A stretch of DNA of 64,000 nucleotides from JAGVPT01 sp964642725 (GTDB lineage: Bacteria > Bacteroidota > Ignavibacteria > UBA10030 > UBA8401), in contig CAZXQG010000008.1 of the NCBI GenBank assembly GCA_964642725.1, positions 29,719-93,718 of the forward strand, given 5' to 3'. The notes under the pieces are model-generated. The model made no database searches and was not told where the DNA came from. It saw only the letters and a list, made by a program, of their open reading frames with translations. This document shows, piece after piece, positions 18,248 through 26,323 of the stretch; positions within the stretch are counted from its first letter, which is position 1; every line of letters starts with the position of its first letter. The translations under genes were made by a program, and so were the position numbers.

Positions 18248-18326
18248 TGGTGGGACGGACATTCTTGTCCGTCAGAATTTGTTAGATTTGAATCAAAAAT
18301 GACAAACAGGAATGTTTGTCCCACCA
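18248..18326. repeat. REP/MITE-like element of two related hairpins in inverted orientation
   Basis: Left arm GGTGGGACGGACATTCTTG...GTC and right arm GACAAACAGGAATG...CCCACC are imperfect inverted copies. Each arm is itself a small hairpin (GACGGACA/TGTCCGTC and GACAAACA/TGTTTGTC). The total length is about 79 bases. It looks like a REP doublet mobilised in trans by a RAYT or transposase. Confidence 0.6.
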
Positions 18327-18475
18327 GAAAAAGCAACTTTTCAGAAGTCTCAACTTTTGACTTTATACCCACCACCACCCTCCGTACTTGACAATCATTC
18401 GATATATCTCTATACTTGCTCGATTTTGGAACCACAAACGGCATTTTTCCACATTCACCACTAAGGAGAAGATCC

Positions 18476-18892
18476 ATGAAAAAAATGTTGCTCGGTTTCG
18501 TTGCAGTGTTTGTTACTCTCGAGGTGCTAGATGCAATCATCCATGGCGTAATTTTGATGAGCACGTACATGGCCATGCAAAATGTATGGCGCGCCGATAT
18601 GATGGCAAAGATGTGGGTGTTGCATGTTGTTAAGATCATCACCGCTTTCTTTTTTGTTGTTATCTTTTCCAAGGGATACGAAAACAAAGGAATTATGGAA
18701 GGCTTACGGTACGGGTTTTATGTCGGAATGATTATCAGCAGCGGATTTGCACTTGGTTCGTATGCCAGCTATCCGATTCCTCATATGCTTGCAATACACT
18801 GGTTCTTGCTTACCCTTGTTGAGTACCTTATCGCAGGCGCGGTACTTGCACAAGTCTACAAACAGGTAAAGGAAGCTGCACCAAAAGCCTAA
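18476..18892 (+). CDS. Small four-helix membrane protein of unknown function
   Basis: A 138-residue protein with four predicted membrane helices (about 3-25, 45-64, 78-98 and 108-130). It starts at the ATG at 18476 behind CTAAGGAGAAG. A His-containing first helix (DAIIHGVIL) and another His in the third loop (MLAIHWFLL) are visible. No family could be assigned; similar short proteins occur widely in environmental FCB genomes. Followed by a strong terminator. Confidence 0.7.
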   Translation: MKKMLLGFVAVFVTLEVLDAIIHGVILMSTYMAMQNVWRADMMAKMWVLHVVKIITAFFFVVIFSKGYENKGIMEGLRYGFYVGMIISSGFALGSYASYPIPHMLAIHWFLLTLVEYLIAGAVLAQVYKQVKEAAPKA

Positions 18893-18912
18893 GGGTCTAC
18901 ATAATATTCACG

Positions 18913-18944
18913 CAAACCCCGATTTTTTATGGCATCGGGGTTTG
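18913..18944 (+). terminator. Terminator after the four-helix membrane protein gene
   Basis: Perfect 11-bp arms CAAACCCCGAT and ATCGGGGTTTG around a TTTTTATGGC loop, 20 bases after the stop codon. The stem is G+C-rich; the T-run after it is short. Confidence 0.75.
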
Positions 18945-19032
18945 TCGTATGCAGCAGACAGCAGTCGTTCTCGATATTTCGATTTCGCATTTACTTTCGC
19001 AGAACAACCATGGCAATCTTGAGGAGAAAACA

Positions 19033-19506
19033 ATGGAATCGGTAAAACGAATCGCGCTCGTTGCGCACGATAACTGCAAAAAAGACATGGTGGAATGGGT
19101 GAGCTATAACAGCGGCACGCTCCTCAATCACGAATTGATTTGCACGGGAACGACCGGAAAATTGGTAAACGGAGAGTTGAAGAAGAATGCCGGCACAAAA
19201 TATCGAGATGAAATAAGAATTTTGAAGCTGAAGTCAGGTCCATTCGGCGGCGACCAACAGCTTGGCGCGATGATTGCGGAAGGCGGCATTGATGTTTTGA
19301 TTTTTTTCTGGGATCCGATGGAGCCGCAGCCGCACGAAGTCGACGTCAAGGCGTTGCTGCGGATCGCCGTCCTCTATAATATACCGACTGCCTGCAACCG
19401 CTCGACCGCGGACTTTCTTATTTCTTCACACCTTATCAAAGAGCAATACACGCCCGCTCCGCCGCGCGACTATTCAAAATACTTCAATAGAAAAGTCGTG
19501 CTGTAG
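19033..19506 (+). CDS. mgsA: Methylglyoxal synthase
   Basis: Converts dihydroxyacetone phosphate to methylglyoxal and phosphate, a bypass that relieves triose-phosphate accumulation. 157 residues, normal length. The core is nearly identical to the well-studied enzyme: ALVAHDNCKK at the start, GGDQQLGAMIAEG containing the catalytic Asp, FFWDPMEPQPHEVDVKALLR, and CNRSTADFLISS. Start at the ATG at 19033 with GAGGAG upstream; a longer in-frame reading from 18949 lies inside the preceding terminator and is rejected. Cytoplasmic, monocistronic by spacing. Confidence 0.95.
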   Translation: MESVKRIALVAHDNCKKDMVEWVSYNSGTLLNHELICTGTTGKLVNGELKKNAGTKYRDEIRILKLKSGPFGGDQQLGAMIAEGGIDVLIFFWDPMEPQPHEVDVKALLRIAVLYNIPTACNRSTADFLISSHLIKEQYTPAPPRDYSKYFNRKVVL

Positions 19507-19960
19507 AACGATCTGCAATAGATTACGGACGTAAAGAATAAACCTAAAAGCTGAGACCGAAGCCAACAAACCTGATAACAGAGCATTATCAACGTTTGCC
19601 ATTGACCGGGAAGTCGCGTATCTTACAATACGAAGACGGATGTAGAACAATCACACAGAGGTCTGCGACCTCGCGGAAGCTGCGGCTCGACGGGTTGTTA
19701 ATGTATAGATGAAAACCCCCGGATTCCTGCCTTGCGAATACTAAGCTGAAACCTGTCGGATTTTCTCTGACAAAAGATTGCTGGAAACGATCTCAAAAAT
19801 CCTTTCACTCATTGCAATGGATGAAAAGAAAATGATTTTTGAGAGAGGTTTGCAATTATTGACCGCGCAGCGTTTTTTACCCAGCGCAGACATAAATGGG
19901 GGTTCAAGAAAAACCGCCGTGCTTAGCAAATTCATCCCATTGATTTCACACTAATCCATC
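19507..19960. other. Long leader region upstream of rho
   Basis: 454 bases without a confident gene. Bases 19745-19954 on the plus strand are free of stops. They contain an ATG at 19817 opening a 45-residue frame (MDEKKMIFERG to PLISH) that ends 6 bases before, and in the same frame as, the rho start. The antisense strand is also open there, so coding is not proven. The region may hold rho autoregulatory leader sequence. Confidence 0.4.
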
Positions 19961-21055
19961 ATGTCAATATCCTATTCCGGCATACTTGAAATTGATCCGC
20001 AGCGGCGCGGCTTCGTCAGGACGCTCTCGCACGGCCTCACCCATACCGACAAAGATGTCCATATCTCAGCTCCTCTCATCCAGCGCTTCGCCCTTCGGCC
20101 CGGAGTTCTGGTTGAAGGTAGCGCCGATGCATCCGGAAGAGGAACACCGCAGGGTGTAACGATCGAACGCATTAACGGGTTGCCATCCGAAGAGTGGAAG
20201 ACCGTCAAGGAGTTTTCGTCGTATGAAGTTGTATCACCCAACGAAATCATCCGGCTTGAGGGAGAGAAGAGCAATATCTCCATGCGCATCGTTGATCTGT
20301 TTTGTCCGGTCGGCAAAGGGCAGCGGGCGCTGATTGTTTCTCCTCCTAAAGCCGGAAAGACAATGCTCATGCAGCAACTTGCACATGCGATCAGCATCAA
20401 TAATCCGGAGATTGATCTTCTTGTCTTGTTGATTGACGAGCGTCCGGAAGAAGTGACCGATATGCGGCGTTCGATTTCAGGGGAGGTGTTTGCGAGTTCG
20501 AGCGACAGTGATCGCGGAAGCCATGTTCGTCTCGCGCAATTAGTCCTCGAATACGCAAAAAGAAAAGTTGAAACAGGGAGAGATGTCATCGTGCTCCTCG
20601 ACTCGCTCACCCGCCTTGGACGGGCGTTCAACATCCACCAGAAAAGCAGCGGCCGCACAATGTCCGGCGGCGTGGATATCCGCGCGCTCGAGATTCCCAA
20701 ACGTATTTTCGGCGCGGCACGCAACTGTGAACACAGCGGCTCGCTCACAATTATTGCGACGGCACTGATCGAAACGAACTCGCGCATGGACGAGCTGATT
20801 TTTCAGGAATTTAAGGGGACGGGGAATATGGAACTCGTACTTGACCGGGGTATGGCAAACGAAAGAATTTTTCCGGCGATCAATCTTCCCGTATCGGGAA
20901 CGCGGCGGGAAGAACTCCTCTTTGGCAGCGAAACAGGCGCGTATCAGGCGCTCAGACGGTCGATTGCGAAGATGCCTCCCCGTGAAGCGATGCTTGCTGT
21001 GCTCAAACTAGTCAAACAATATCCGACAAACTCTTTGTTACTTTCTAAGTTTTAG
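19961..21055 (+). CDS. rho: Transcription termination factor Rho, short form lacking the N-terminal helix bundle
   Basis: Hexameric RNA-dependent ATPase that releases RNA polymerase. 364 residues against 419 in E. coli. It begins directly in the cold-shock-like RNA-binding domain (GILEIDPQRRGFVRT). The ATPase core is complete: GKGQRALIVSPPKAGKT with the P-loop near residues 127-134, LLIDERPEEVT, LDSLTRLGRAFN (Q-loop GGVD) and the R-loop EFKGTGNMEL. The usual N-terminal helix-bundle domain is absent, and no in-frame extension is possible because of a stop 6 bases upstream. The C-terminus is SLLLSKF, unlike typical Rho tails. Confidence 0.92.
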   Translation: MSISYSGILEIDPQRRGFVRTLSHGLTHTDKDVHISAPLIQRFALRPGVLVEGSADASGRGTPQGVTIERINGLPSEEWKTVKEFSSYEVVSPNEIIRLEGEKSNISMRIVDLFCPVGKGQRALIVSPPKAGKTMLMQQLAHAISINNPEIDLLVLLIDERPEEVTDMRRSISGEVFASSSDSDRGSHVRLAQLVLEYAKRKVETGRDVIVLLDSLTRLGRAFNIHQKSSGRTMSGGVDIRALEIPKRIFGAARNCEHSGSLTIIATALIETNSRMDELIFQEFKGTGNMELVLDRGMANERIFPAINLPVSGTRREELLFGSETGAYQALRRSIAKMPPREAMLAVLKLVKQYPTNSLLLSKF

Positions 21056-21123
21056 GGGATAAACAACGGCGGGAGACAAACAAAAAAATTTGCTATATTT
21101 ACTGAGGGTGAGCAGATTCTACG

Positions 21124-23157
21124 ATGATTCATCGGCATATGACACACGGCTTCGTACTCTTCAGGAATTTTTTCGTTATAACGGTCATAATAACTGGTAT
21201 GGTGTTCCCGCAAGCACGGCACGTGACAGGGGCGGACCTTTGTTCTCAGAAAAGGATGAAGCAGTACGGGACACTCATGAAAGAACTATCCGCCAACACG
21301 CCGCAGCATTCGTTTGACGTGTTGAACTATACGCTCTTTCTCGATATCGATAGTTGTTTCCTGCCGCCCTATCCCAAATCGTACACCGCAACAAATATAA
21401 TCACATTCAAAGTCGATTCTGCGCTCAATGCAATCCAATTGAATGCCGTCAATTCATCGCTGACGATTGATTCCGTTGCCTTCGCCGGGAAATTCTTTTC
21501 TCATGCCGGGGACATTCTGACGATTACACTCGGCTCGACCTTGCAAGCGAACGATACCGCGAGTGTGAAGATATACTATCGGCATAACGATACTGCGGAC
21601 GGCGCTTTTTATGTAAGCGGCGGAATGGTGTTCACCGATTGCGAGCCGGAAGGAGCGCGCAAATGGTTTCCATGCTGGGACCATCCATCGGACAAGGCTA
21701 CACTCGATTTAACGGTAAAAGTTCCGTCCACGGTAAAACTTGGCTCGAACGGAAGGTTGGCCGACTCAACAAAAATAGCCGACGAAATCTATTATCATTG
21801 GATAAGCCGCGACCCAATCGCAACATACTTAATGGTGATGACGGGCAAAGTCGAATACAATCTGGACAGAGAGTATTGGAGAAAACCTTCAAATCCCGAC
21901 GACAGCATACCGGTTCTGTTCTATTGGAACAGCGGAGAGACCGTTAAATTTCTTCGAGACATCGAAACAATTATTCTTCCAATGGCAACACAGTATTCAA
22001 CGCTCTTCGGCGAGTATCCTTTTGAAAAAGTCGGCTTTGCTACAATTGCTCAGGATGCAGGATTTATATGGGGAGGCATGGAAAATCAGACGCTCATAAG
22101 CCTTGAGTATAATGGCTGGAGTGAGGGTCTGGTGTCGCACGAGTTTGCGCATCATTGGTTCGGCGACATCATAAGTCCCGGCACATGGGCCGACGTTTGG
22201 TTGAACGAGGGCTTTGCGACATATTGTGAGGCGCTATGGGATGAATATAACGGCGGCTATTCTTTCTACAAAAGCGCGATACTCGCAGACGCAGCCGGTT
22301 ACGTCGCCGGGAATCCGGGTTGGCCGATCTACAACCCTCAATGGGCGGTGACGACACCCGATGAAAACACAATGTTCAATCTAGCAATTACGTACTATAA
22401 AGGAGCGTGTGTTCTGCACATGCTTCGGTACGTGCTCGGCGATTCCGTCTTTTTTGCTTCGATTAAAGGTTATGCAACGGACCCGTTGAATTTTCGGTTG
22501 AAGAACGCAATCACGGATGACTTCGTTCAAAAGATATCTGATGTGTCGGGCCAGGACCTGCACTGGTTCTTCAATGAATGGCTCAAGGAACCCAACCATC
22601 CGGTATACAACAATTATTACTCGATTGACCCTGCAGCACACAAGGTTGACGTTACGATGAATCAAACGCAGACAAACGCGCCGTTTTTTACCATGCCGGT
22701 TGAATTGAAATTCTCGTTTGACAGCGGCCCGGACACGACTATACGCGTAACGAATACATCCAACAAGCAGGAATTCAGTTTTACGTTCAACAGGAACCCT
22801 ACGGCTGTTATCTTTGACCCCAACAATGATATCGTTTTGAAAGAAGGCGGAACGTTGGTATCTGTGAGAACATTTGCCGCCGGTCTCCATCCGTTGAACT
22901 ATCAGCTTGAACAGAATTACCCCAACCCTTTTAACCCGGCGACCAATTTCCAATTTACGATTGTCGATACGCGCCGTGTTACGTTGAAAATATTCGATGT
23001 ACTCGGGAACGAAGTAACGACGTTGGAAGACGCAATGTTGAATCCGGGCACGCACACGATACAATGGGACGCAGGCAGCCTGCCGAGCGGGGTATATTTC
23101 TACCGGCTCCAAGCCGGTCAATTTGTCCAAACAAAAAAGTTGACCCTATTAAAATAA
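21124..23157 (+). CDS. Secreted M1 family zinc aminopeptidase with C-terminal sorting domain
   Basis: A 677-residue exported peptidase. It has an N-terminal signal region (FVITVIITGMVFPQA), then the M1 N-terminal saddle domain. The active site is GGMENQ (substrate-recognition GxMEN), HEFAHHW near residues 339-345, and NEGFA 18 residues later supplying the third zinc ligand. Residues from about 596 form a Por/T9SS type A sorting domain opening with NYPNPFNPATNF and ending in YRLQAGQFVQTKKLTLLK. The protein is probably sent to the cell surface or medium by the type IX system. Alternative downstream Met starts would shorten the signal. Followed by argF after 38 bases. Confidence 0.9.
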   Translation: MIHRHMTHGFVLFRNFFVITVIITGMVFPQARHVTGADLCSQKRMKQYGTLMKELSANTPQHSFDVLNYTLFLDIDSCFLPPYPKSYTATNIITFKVDSALNAIQLNAVNSSLTIDSVAFAGKFFSHAGDILTITLGSTLQANDTASVKIYYRHNDTADGAFYVSGGMVFTDCEPEGARKWFPCWDHPSDKATLDLTVKVPSTVKLGSNGRLADSTKIADEIYYHWISRDPIATYLMVMTGKVEYNLDREYWRKPSNPDDSIPVLFYWNSGETVKFLRDIETIILPMATQYSTLFGEYPFEKVGFATIAQDAGFIWGGMENQTLISLEYNGWSEGLVSHEFAHHWFGDIISPGTWADVWLNEGFATYCEALWDEYNGGYSFYKSAILADAAGYVAGNPGWPIYNPQWAVTTPDENTMFNLAITYYKGACVLHMLRYVLGDSVFFASIKGYATDPLNFRLKNAITDDFVQKISDVSGQDLHWFFNEWLKEPNHPVYNNYYSIDPAAHKVDVTMNQTQTNAPFFTMPVELKFSFDSGPDTTIRVTNTSNKQEFSFTFNRNPTAVIFDPNNDIVLKEGGTLVSVRTFAAGLHPLNYQLEQNYPNPFNPATNFQFTIVDTRRVTLKIFDVLGNEVTTLEDAMLNPGTHTIQWDAGSLPSGVYFYRLQAGQFVQTKKLTLLK

Positions 23158-23195
23158 ACAGTTCCAGCTATGTATGTTAATGAAGGAGTTCAGCC

Positions 23196-24119
23196 GTGAA
23201 AGCAAATGATTTCCTTTCCGTTCGGGATATGACCACGAAAGAAATTCTCGCGACGTTTGTTCTCGCACGGAAGATGAAAGCCAATAGGAAGAAATTCGCC
23301 AAGGCATTGCGGGGCAAAACGCTTGCGCTCATTTTTGAAAAACCGTCGTTGCGCACGCGCACGTCGTTTGACGTCGGTATCCAGCAGCTCGGCGGCTTCT
23401 CGCTCTACTTGTCGCCCGCGGAAATCAGCCTTGGGAAACGCGAGTCGGTTTACGATGTGGCAAAAAATCTCGAACGCATGGTACAGGGAATTATGATTCG
23501 CACGTTTGCGCATCAGATCGTAATCGACATGGCAAAGCATGCGGCAATTCCCGTCATCAACGGCCTTACCGATTACTCTCATCCGTGCCAGGCGATGGCG
23601 GACTTCATGACGATCCTGGAGAAAAAGAAAAAACTCAAGGGATTAAAGCTCTGCTACGTCGGCGATGGCAATAATGTCGCCCATTCGCTTATGTTTGCCG
23701 GTGCGCGGCTTGGAGTGAATGTTACCGTGGCCTGTCCGTCCGGATATGAGCCAAGCGGTACAGCGTTGGACGAGGCAACAGCCGATGCAAAAGCAACGGG
23801 TGCACGGATCGAAGTTGTTCATGATCCTGTCGAAGGAGTGAGGAATGCCGACGTCGTGTACACGGATGTTTGGGCATCGATGGGACAAGAATCGGAAGCT
23901 GAAACACGGAAAAAAATCTTTTTTCCATATCAAGTAAATAAAATATTAATGGCTGGCGCGAAGAAGGATGCAATTTTTATGCATTGTTTGCCCGCTCACC
24001 GGGGAGATGAAGTGACGGACGAAGTGATCGACTCAAAACAATCTGTGGTCTTCGATGAAGCTGAGAACCGGTTGCACGCCCAGAAAGCGATTATGTACCA
24101 GTTGATGGAGAGGGAGTGA
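23196..24119 (+). CDS. argF: Ornithine carbamoyltransferase
   Basis: Transfers the carbamoyl group between carbamoyl phosphate and ornithine, giving citrulline. 307 residues. Carbamoyl-phosphate motif SLRTRT near residue 50 (Leu instead of the more common Thr), HPCQAMAD near 128, the ornithine-loop DVWASMGQE, and HCLPAHRG near 262 with the catalytic Cys. Starts with GTG at 23196 behind AAGGAG. In the catabolic direction citrulline would be split for ATP by the adjacent carbamate kinase. Followed by an inverted repeat and then arcC. Confidence 0.93.
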   Translation: MKANDFLSVRDMTTKEILATFVLARKMKANRKKFAKALRGKTLALIFEKPSLRTRTSFDVGIQQLGGFSLYLSPAEISLGKRESVYDVAKNLERMVQGIMIRTFAHQIVIDMAKHAAIPVINGLTDYSHPCQAMADFMTILEKKKKLKGLKLCYVGDGNNVAHSLMFAGARLGVNVTVACPSGYEPSGTALDEATADAKATGARIEVVHDPVEGVRNADVVYTDVWASMGQESEAETRKKIFFPYQVNKILMAGAKKDAIFMHCLPAHRGDEVTDEVIDSKQSVVFDEAENRLHAQKAIMYQLMERE

Positions 24120-24120
24120 A

Positions 24121-24227
24121 GAGTTATAAGTTTTAAGTTATAAGTTGAACGTGAAAAGTAAACCCGTAGCTCCCTTTAGCAATTATGACCTGTAACTTAA
24201 AACTTAAAACTTTTAACTTACGATTTT
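24121..24227 (+). repeat. AT-rich inverted repeat with T-run after argF
   Basis: Left arm GAGTTATAAGTTTTAAGTT..., right arm TGTAACTTAAAACTTAAAAC... followed by CGATTTTTTT. It begins 2 bases after the argF stop. Same family as 18147-18225. With its T7 tail it can act as a terminator between argF and arcC. Confidence 0.7.
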
Positions 24228-24278
24228 TTTCGCGACGAGATATCCATTCAAAAGGGCAGAGGTGATAGAAAGAGCAAT

Positions 24279-25220
24279 ATGCCTAAAACGGCTCTCATAG
24301 CGATCGGCGGAAATTCTCTTATTCATGCGGGCGAACGAGGGACGATTGACGAACAGCTTGCAAACGCCCACGCAACCGCGCGAAACATCGTTCAAATGGT
24401 CGCCCGCGGATGGCGGGTGGTGATTACGCATGGTAACGGTCCGCAGGTCGGCGCCGCTCTCCTTCGTTCGGAGCGAGCGGCCGGTGAAGTGTATACGCAT
24501 CCTCTCGACATCTGCGTTGCGACAACTCAAAGTGAGATCGGCTATATTGTTCAGCGCGCAATGGAGTACGAGCTGCGCCAGATCGGCCTTTTCACACCGG
24601 TCATGACTGTTCTAACACAAGTGCGGGTTGATGAAAACGATCCTGCATTCAAGAATCCAACAAAACCAATCGGGCCGTTTTATTCTAAAGCAGACGCAGA
24701 AGAGAAGCAAAAAACACTCGGCTGGAATATTGTCGAAGACTCTGCGCGCGGTTACCGCAGGGTTGTCCCTTCGCCGGAGCCTGTTGAAGTGTTTGAACAG
24801 GACATTATCCGAAAAATCCTTGACCTCGGCATGATTGTCATTGCTGTCGGCGGGGGCGGAATCCCCGTTATCGAAAAAGAGCATTATCTTGTCATCGGCT
24901 CTGAAGCGGTAATTGACAAAGACCGTGCCTCGGCGCTTCTTGCATCGAGTCTTGCCGCCGACCTCTTCATCATCAGTACGGATGTGAAGCAAGTCTATCT
25001 CGATTACAAAAAACCGGCGCAGCGCGCAATAGAGAAAACAACGGTGAAAGAAATGGAAAAGCATATTGCCGAAAAACAATTTGCCGCTGGCAGCATGGGA
25101 CCCAAAGTTGAATCGGCGATCCGCTTTCTCAAAAAAGGGGGAAAGGAAGCGATCATTACATCGTTCGAATGTCTTATCGATGCGGTGGATGGAAAAGCCG
25201 GTACGCATATTTTTCCATGA
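24279..25220 (+). CDS. arcC: Carbamate kinase
   Basis: Catalyses carbamoyl phosphate + ADP to ATP + carbamate, the energy-yielding last step of carbamoyl catabolism. 313 residues, full length. The amino-acid-kinase fold starts ALIAIGGNSLIH. THGNGPQVG, SPEPVEV and IAVGGGGIPVI are diagnostic, and VIDKDRASALLA together with KVESAIRFLKKGGKEAIIT matches the ATP-binding end. Located between two carbamoyltransferase genes, which suggests it serves both. Confidence 0.94.
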   Translation: MPKTALIAIGGNSLIHAGERGTIDEQLANAHATARNIVQMVARGWRVVITHGNGPQVGAALLRSERAAGEVYTHPLDICVATTQSEIGYIVQRAMEYELRQIGLFTPVMTVLTQVRVDENDPAFKNPTKPIGPFYSKADAEEKQKTLGWNIVEDSARGYRRVVPSPEPVEVFEQDIIRKILDLGMIVIAVGGGGIPVIEKEHYLVIGSEAVIDKDRASALLASSLAADLFIISTDVKQVYLDYKKPAQRAIEKTTVKEMEKHIAEKQFAAGSMGPKVESAIRFLKKGGKEAIITSFECLIDAVDGKAGTHIFP

Positions 25221-25241
25221 AAGTCTGATACGGAGCATACA

Positions 25242-26159
25242 ATGCATTTGAAGCACATCATCGAATCGCAGCAGTTTACGGTTCCGCTGTTGATGGAGTT
25301 ATTTGACCGGACGCAGCAGATGGAAAAGATTGTTGCGCGGGGGGGAACGCGGGACTATGAAAATAAAATTATGGCAACGCTGTTTTACCGGCCTTCGACC
25401 AGAACACGGTTTTCGTTCGAAGCGGCGATGCACAGGCTCGGGGGAGACGTTCTTTCCACGGAGCGTGCAAATGAATTTTCATCCGAGGTGAGGGGTGAAC
25501 ATCTGGAAGATACAATTCGAATCATCTCCAGCTGCAGCGATGTCATCGTTCTCCGTCACACGGAAGAAGGTGCCGCGAAACGCGCCGCCGCCGTCGCCGC
25601 TGTTCCCGTCATCAATGCGGGAGAAGGGACTGGCGGCCAGCATCCGACGCAGGCCCTTCTCGACCTGTACACCATCTACAGAGAATGCAAGGCATTGAAC
25701 GGCCTTTCGGTCGCGCTCATCGGAGCGTTGGACGACGGCCGCACGGCGCGATCGCTGGCGTACTTGCTCAGTAAATTCGAGCGTGTGAAGCTCTATTTTA
25801 TCGCGCCGAAGGAAATGCAAATCAAGCCCGATATCCTGGCGTATTTGGATCATCACAGAGTTGAATATGAATTGGCGGACAATCCGGAAAAAATTCTCTC
25901 GCAGATCGACGTCGTGTATCAGACGCATATAGACCGTGAACGGCTCTTGCGGAGCGATATCGATCTTTCGGCATATAATATCGATGCCGGCGTTCTAAAA
26001 AAAATGAAATCGAACGCCGTCATCATGCATCCGCTGCCGCGCTCGGTGGAAATCGATCCAGAAGTGGACAATGACCCGAGGGCAGTCTATTTTCGCCAAT
26101 CGCGCAACGGATTGTTCGTACGCATGGCGTTGCTTACGCTGTTGTTTGAACATGAATAA
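25242..26159 (+). CDS. Aspartate-carbamoyltransferase-like protein with altered amine-binding residues
   Basis: 305 residues, the length of PyrB catalytic chains. The carbamoyl-phosphate site is intact: PSTRTR near 51-56, the Arg of VLRHTEEGAA, GGQHPTQALLDL and HPLPR. Residues that in E. coli PyrB contact aspartate differ. The 80s loop reads SSEVRGE with Arg at position 84 instead of Lys. The segment that is TRVQ in E. coli reads THID, giving His at 229 and Asp at 231 instead of Arg and Gln. Numbering happens to match E. coli. It lies between arcC and rocD, not with pyrimidine genes. It could be an ordinary PyrB, but a different acceptor amine is plausible. Confidence 0.85.
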   Translation: MHLKHIIESQQFTVPLLMELFDRTQQMEKIVARGGTRDYENKIMATLFYRPSTRTRFSFEAAMHRLGGDVLSTERANEFSSEVRGEHLEDTIRIISSCSDVIVLRHTEEGAAKRAAAVAAVPVINAGEGTGGQHPTQALLDLYTIYRECKALNGLSVALIGALDDGRTARSLAYLLSKFERVKLYFIAPKEMQIKPDILAYLDHHRVEYELADNPEKILSQIDVVYQTHIDRERLLRSDIDLSAYNIDAGVLKKMKSNAVIMHPLPRSVEIDPEVDNDPRAVYFRQSRNGLFVRMALLTLLFEHE

Positions 26160-26323
26160 TAGTGCATTAAAATTTTACCATCATGGCACGCCGTCGCCCG
26201 CGCTCGTCGATACAGCGCTGGTCGCATACTACCTCAATTTGACCTGACTCCTCCTTCTCTATTCCTGCTATAGTTCATTTTAGTTTTACGTATATTTTCT
26301 CACTAAGAGCATGGAACTCATCT

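Noticed and set aside
22381..23130. A 249-residue minus-strand frame inside the M1 peptidase
   Set aside because: Antisense to the sorting-domain end of a confidently identified gene.
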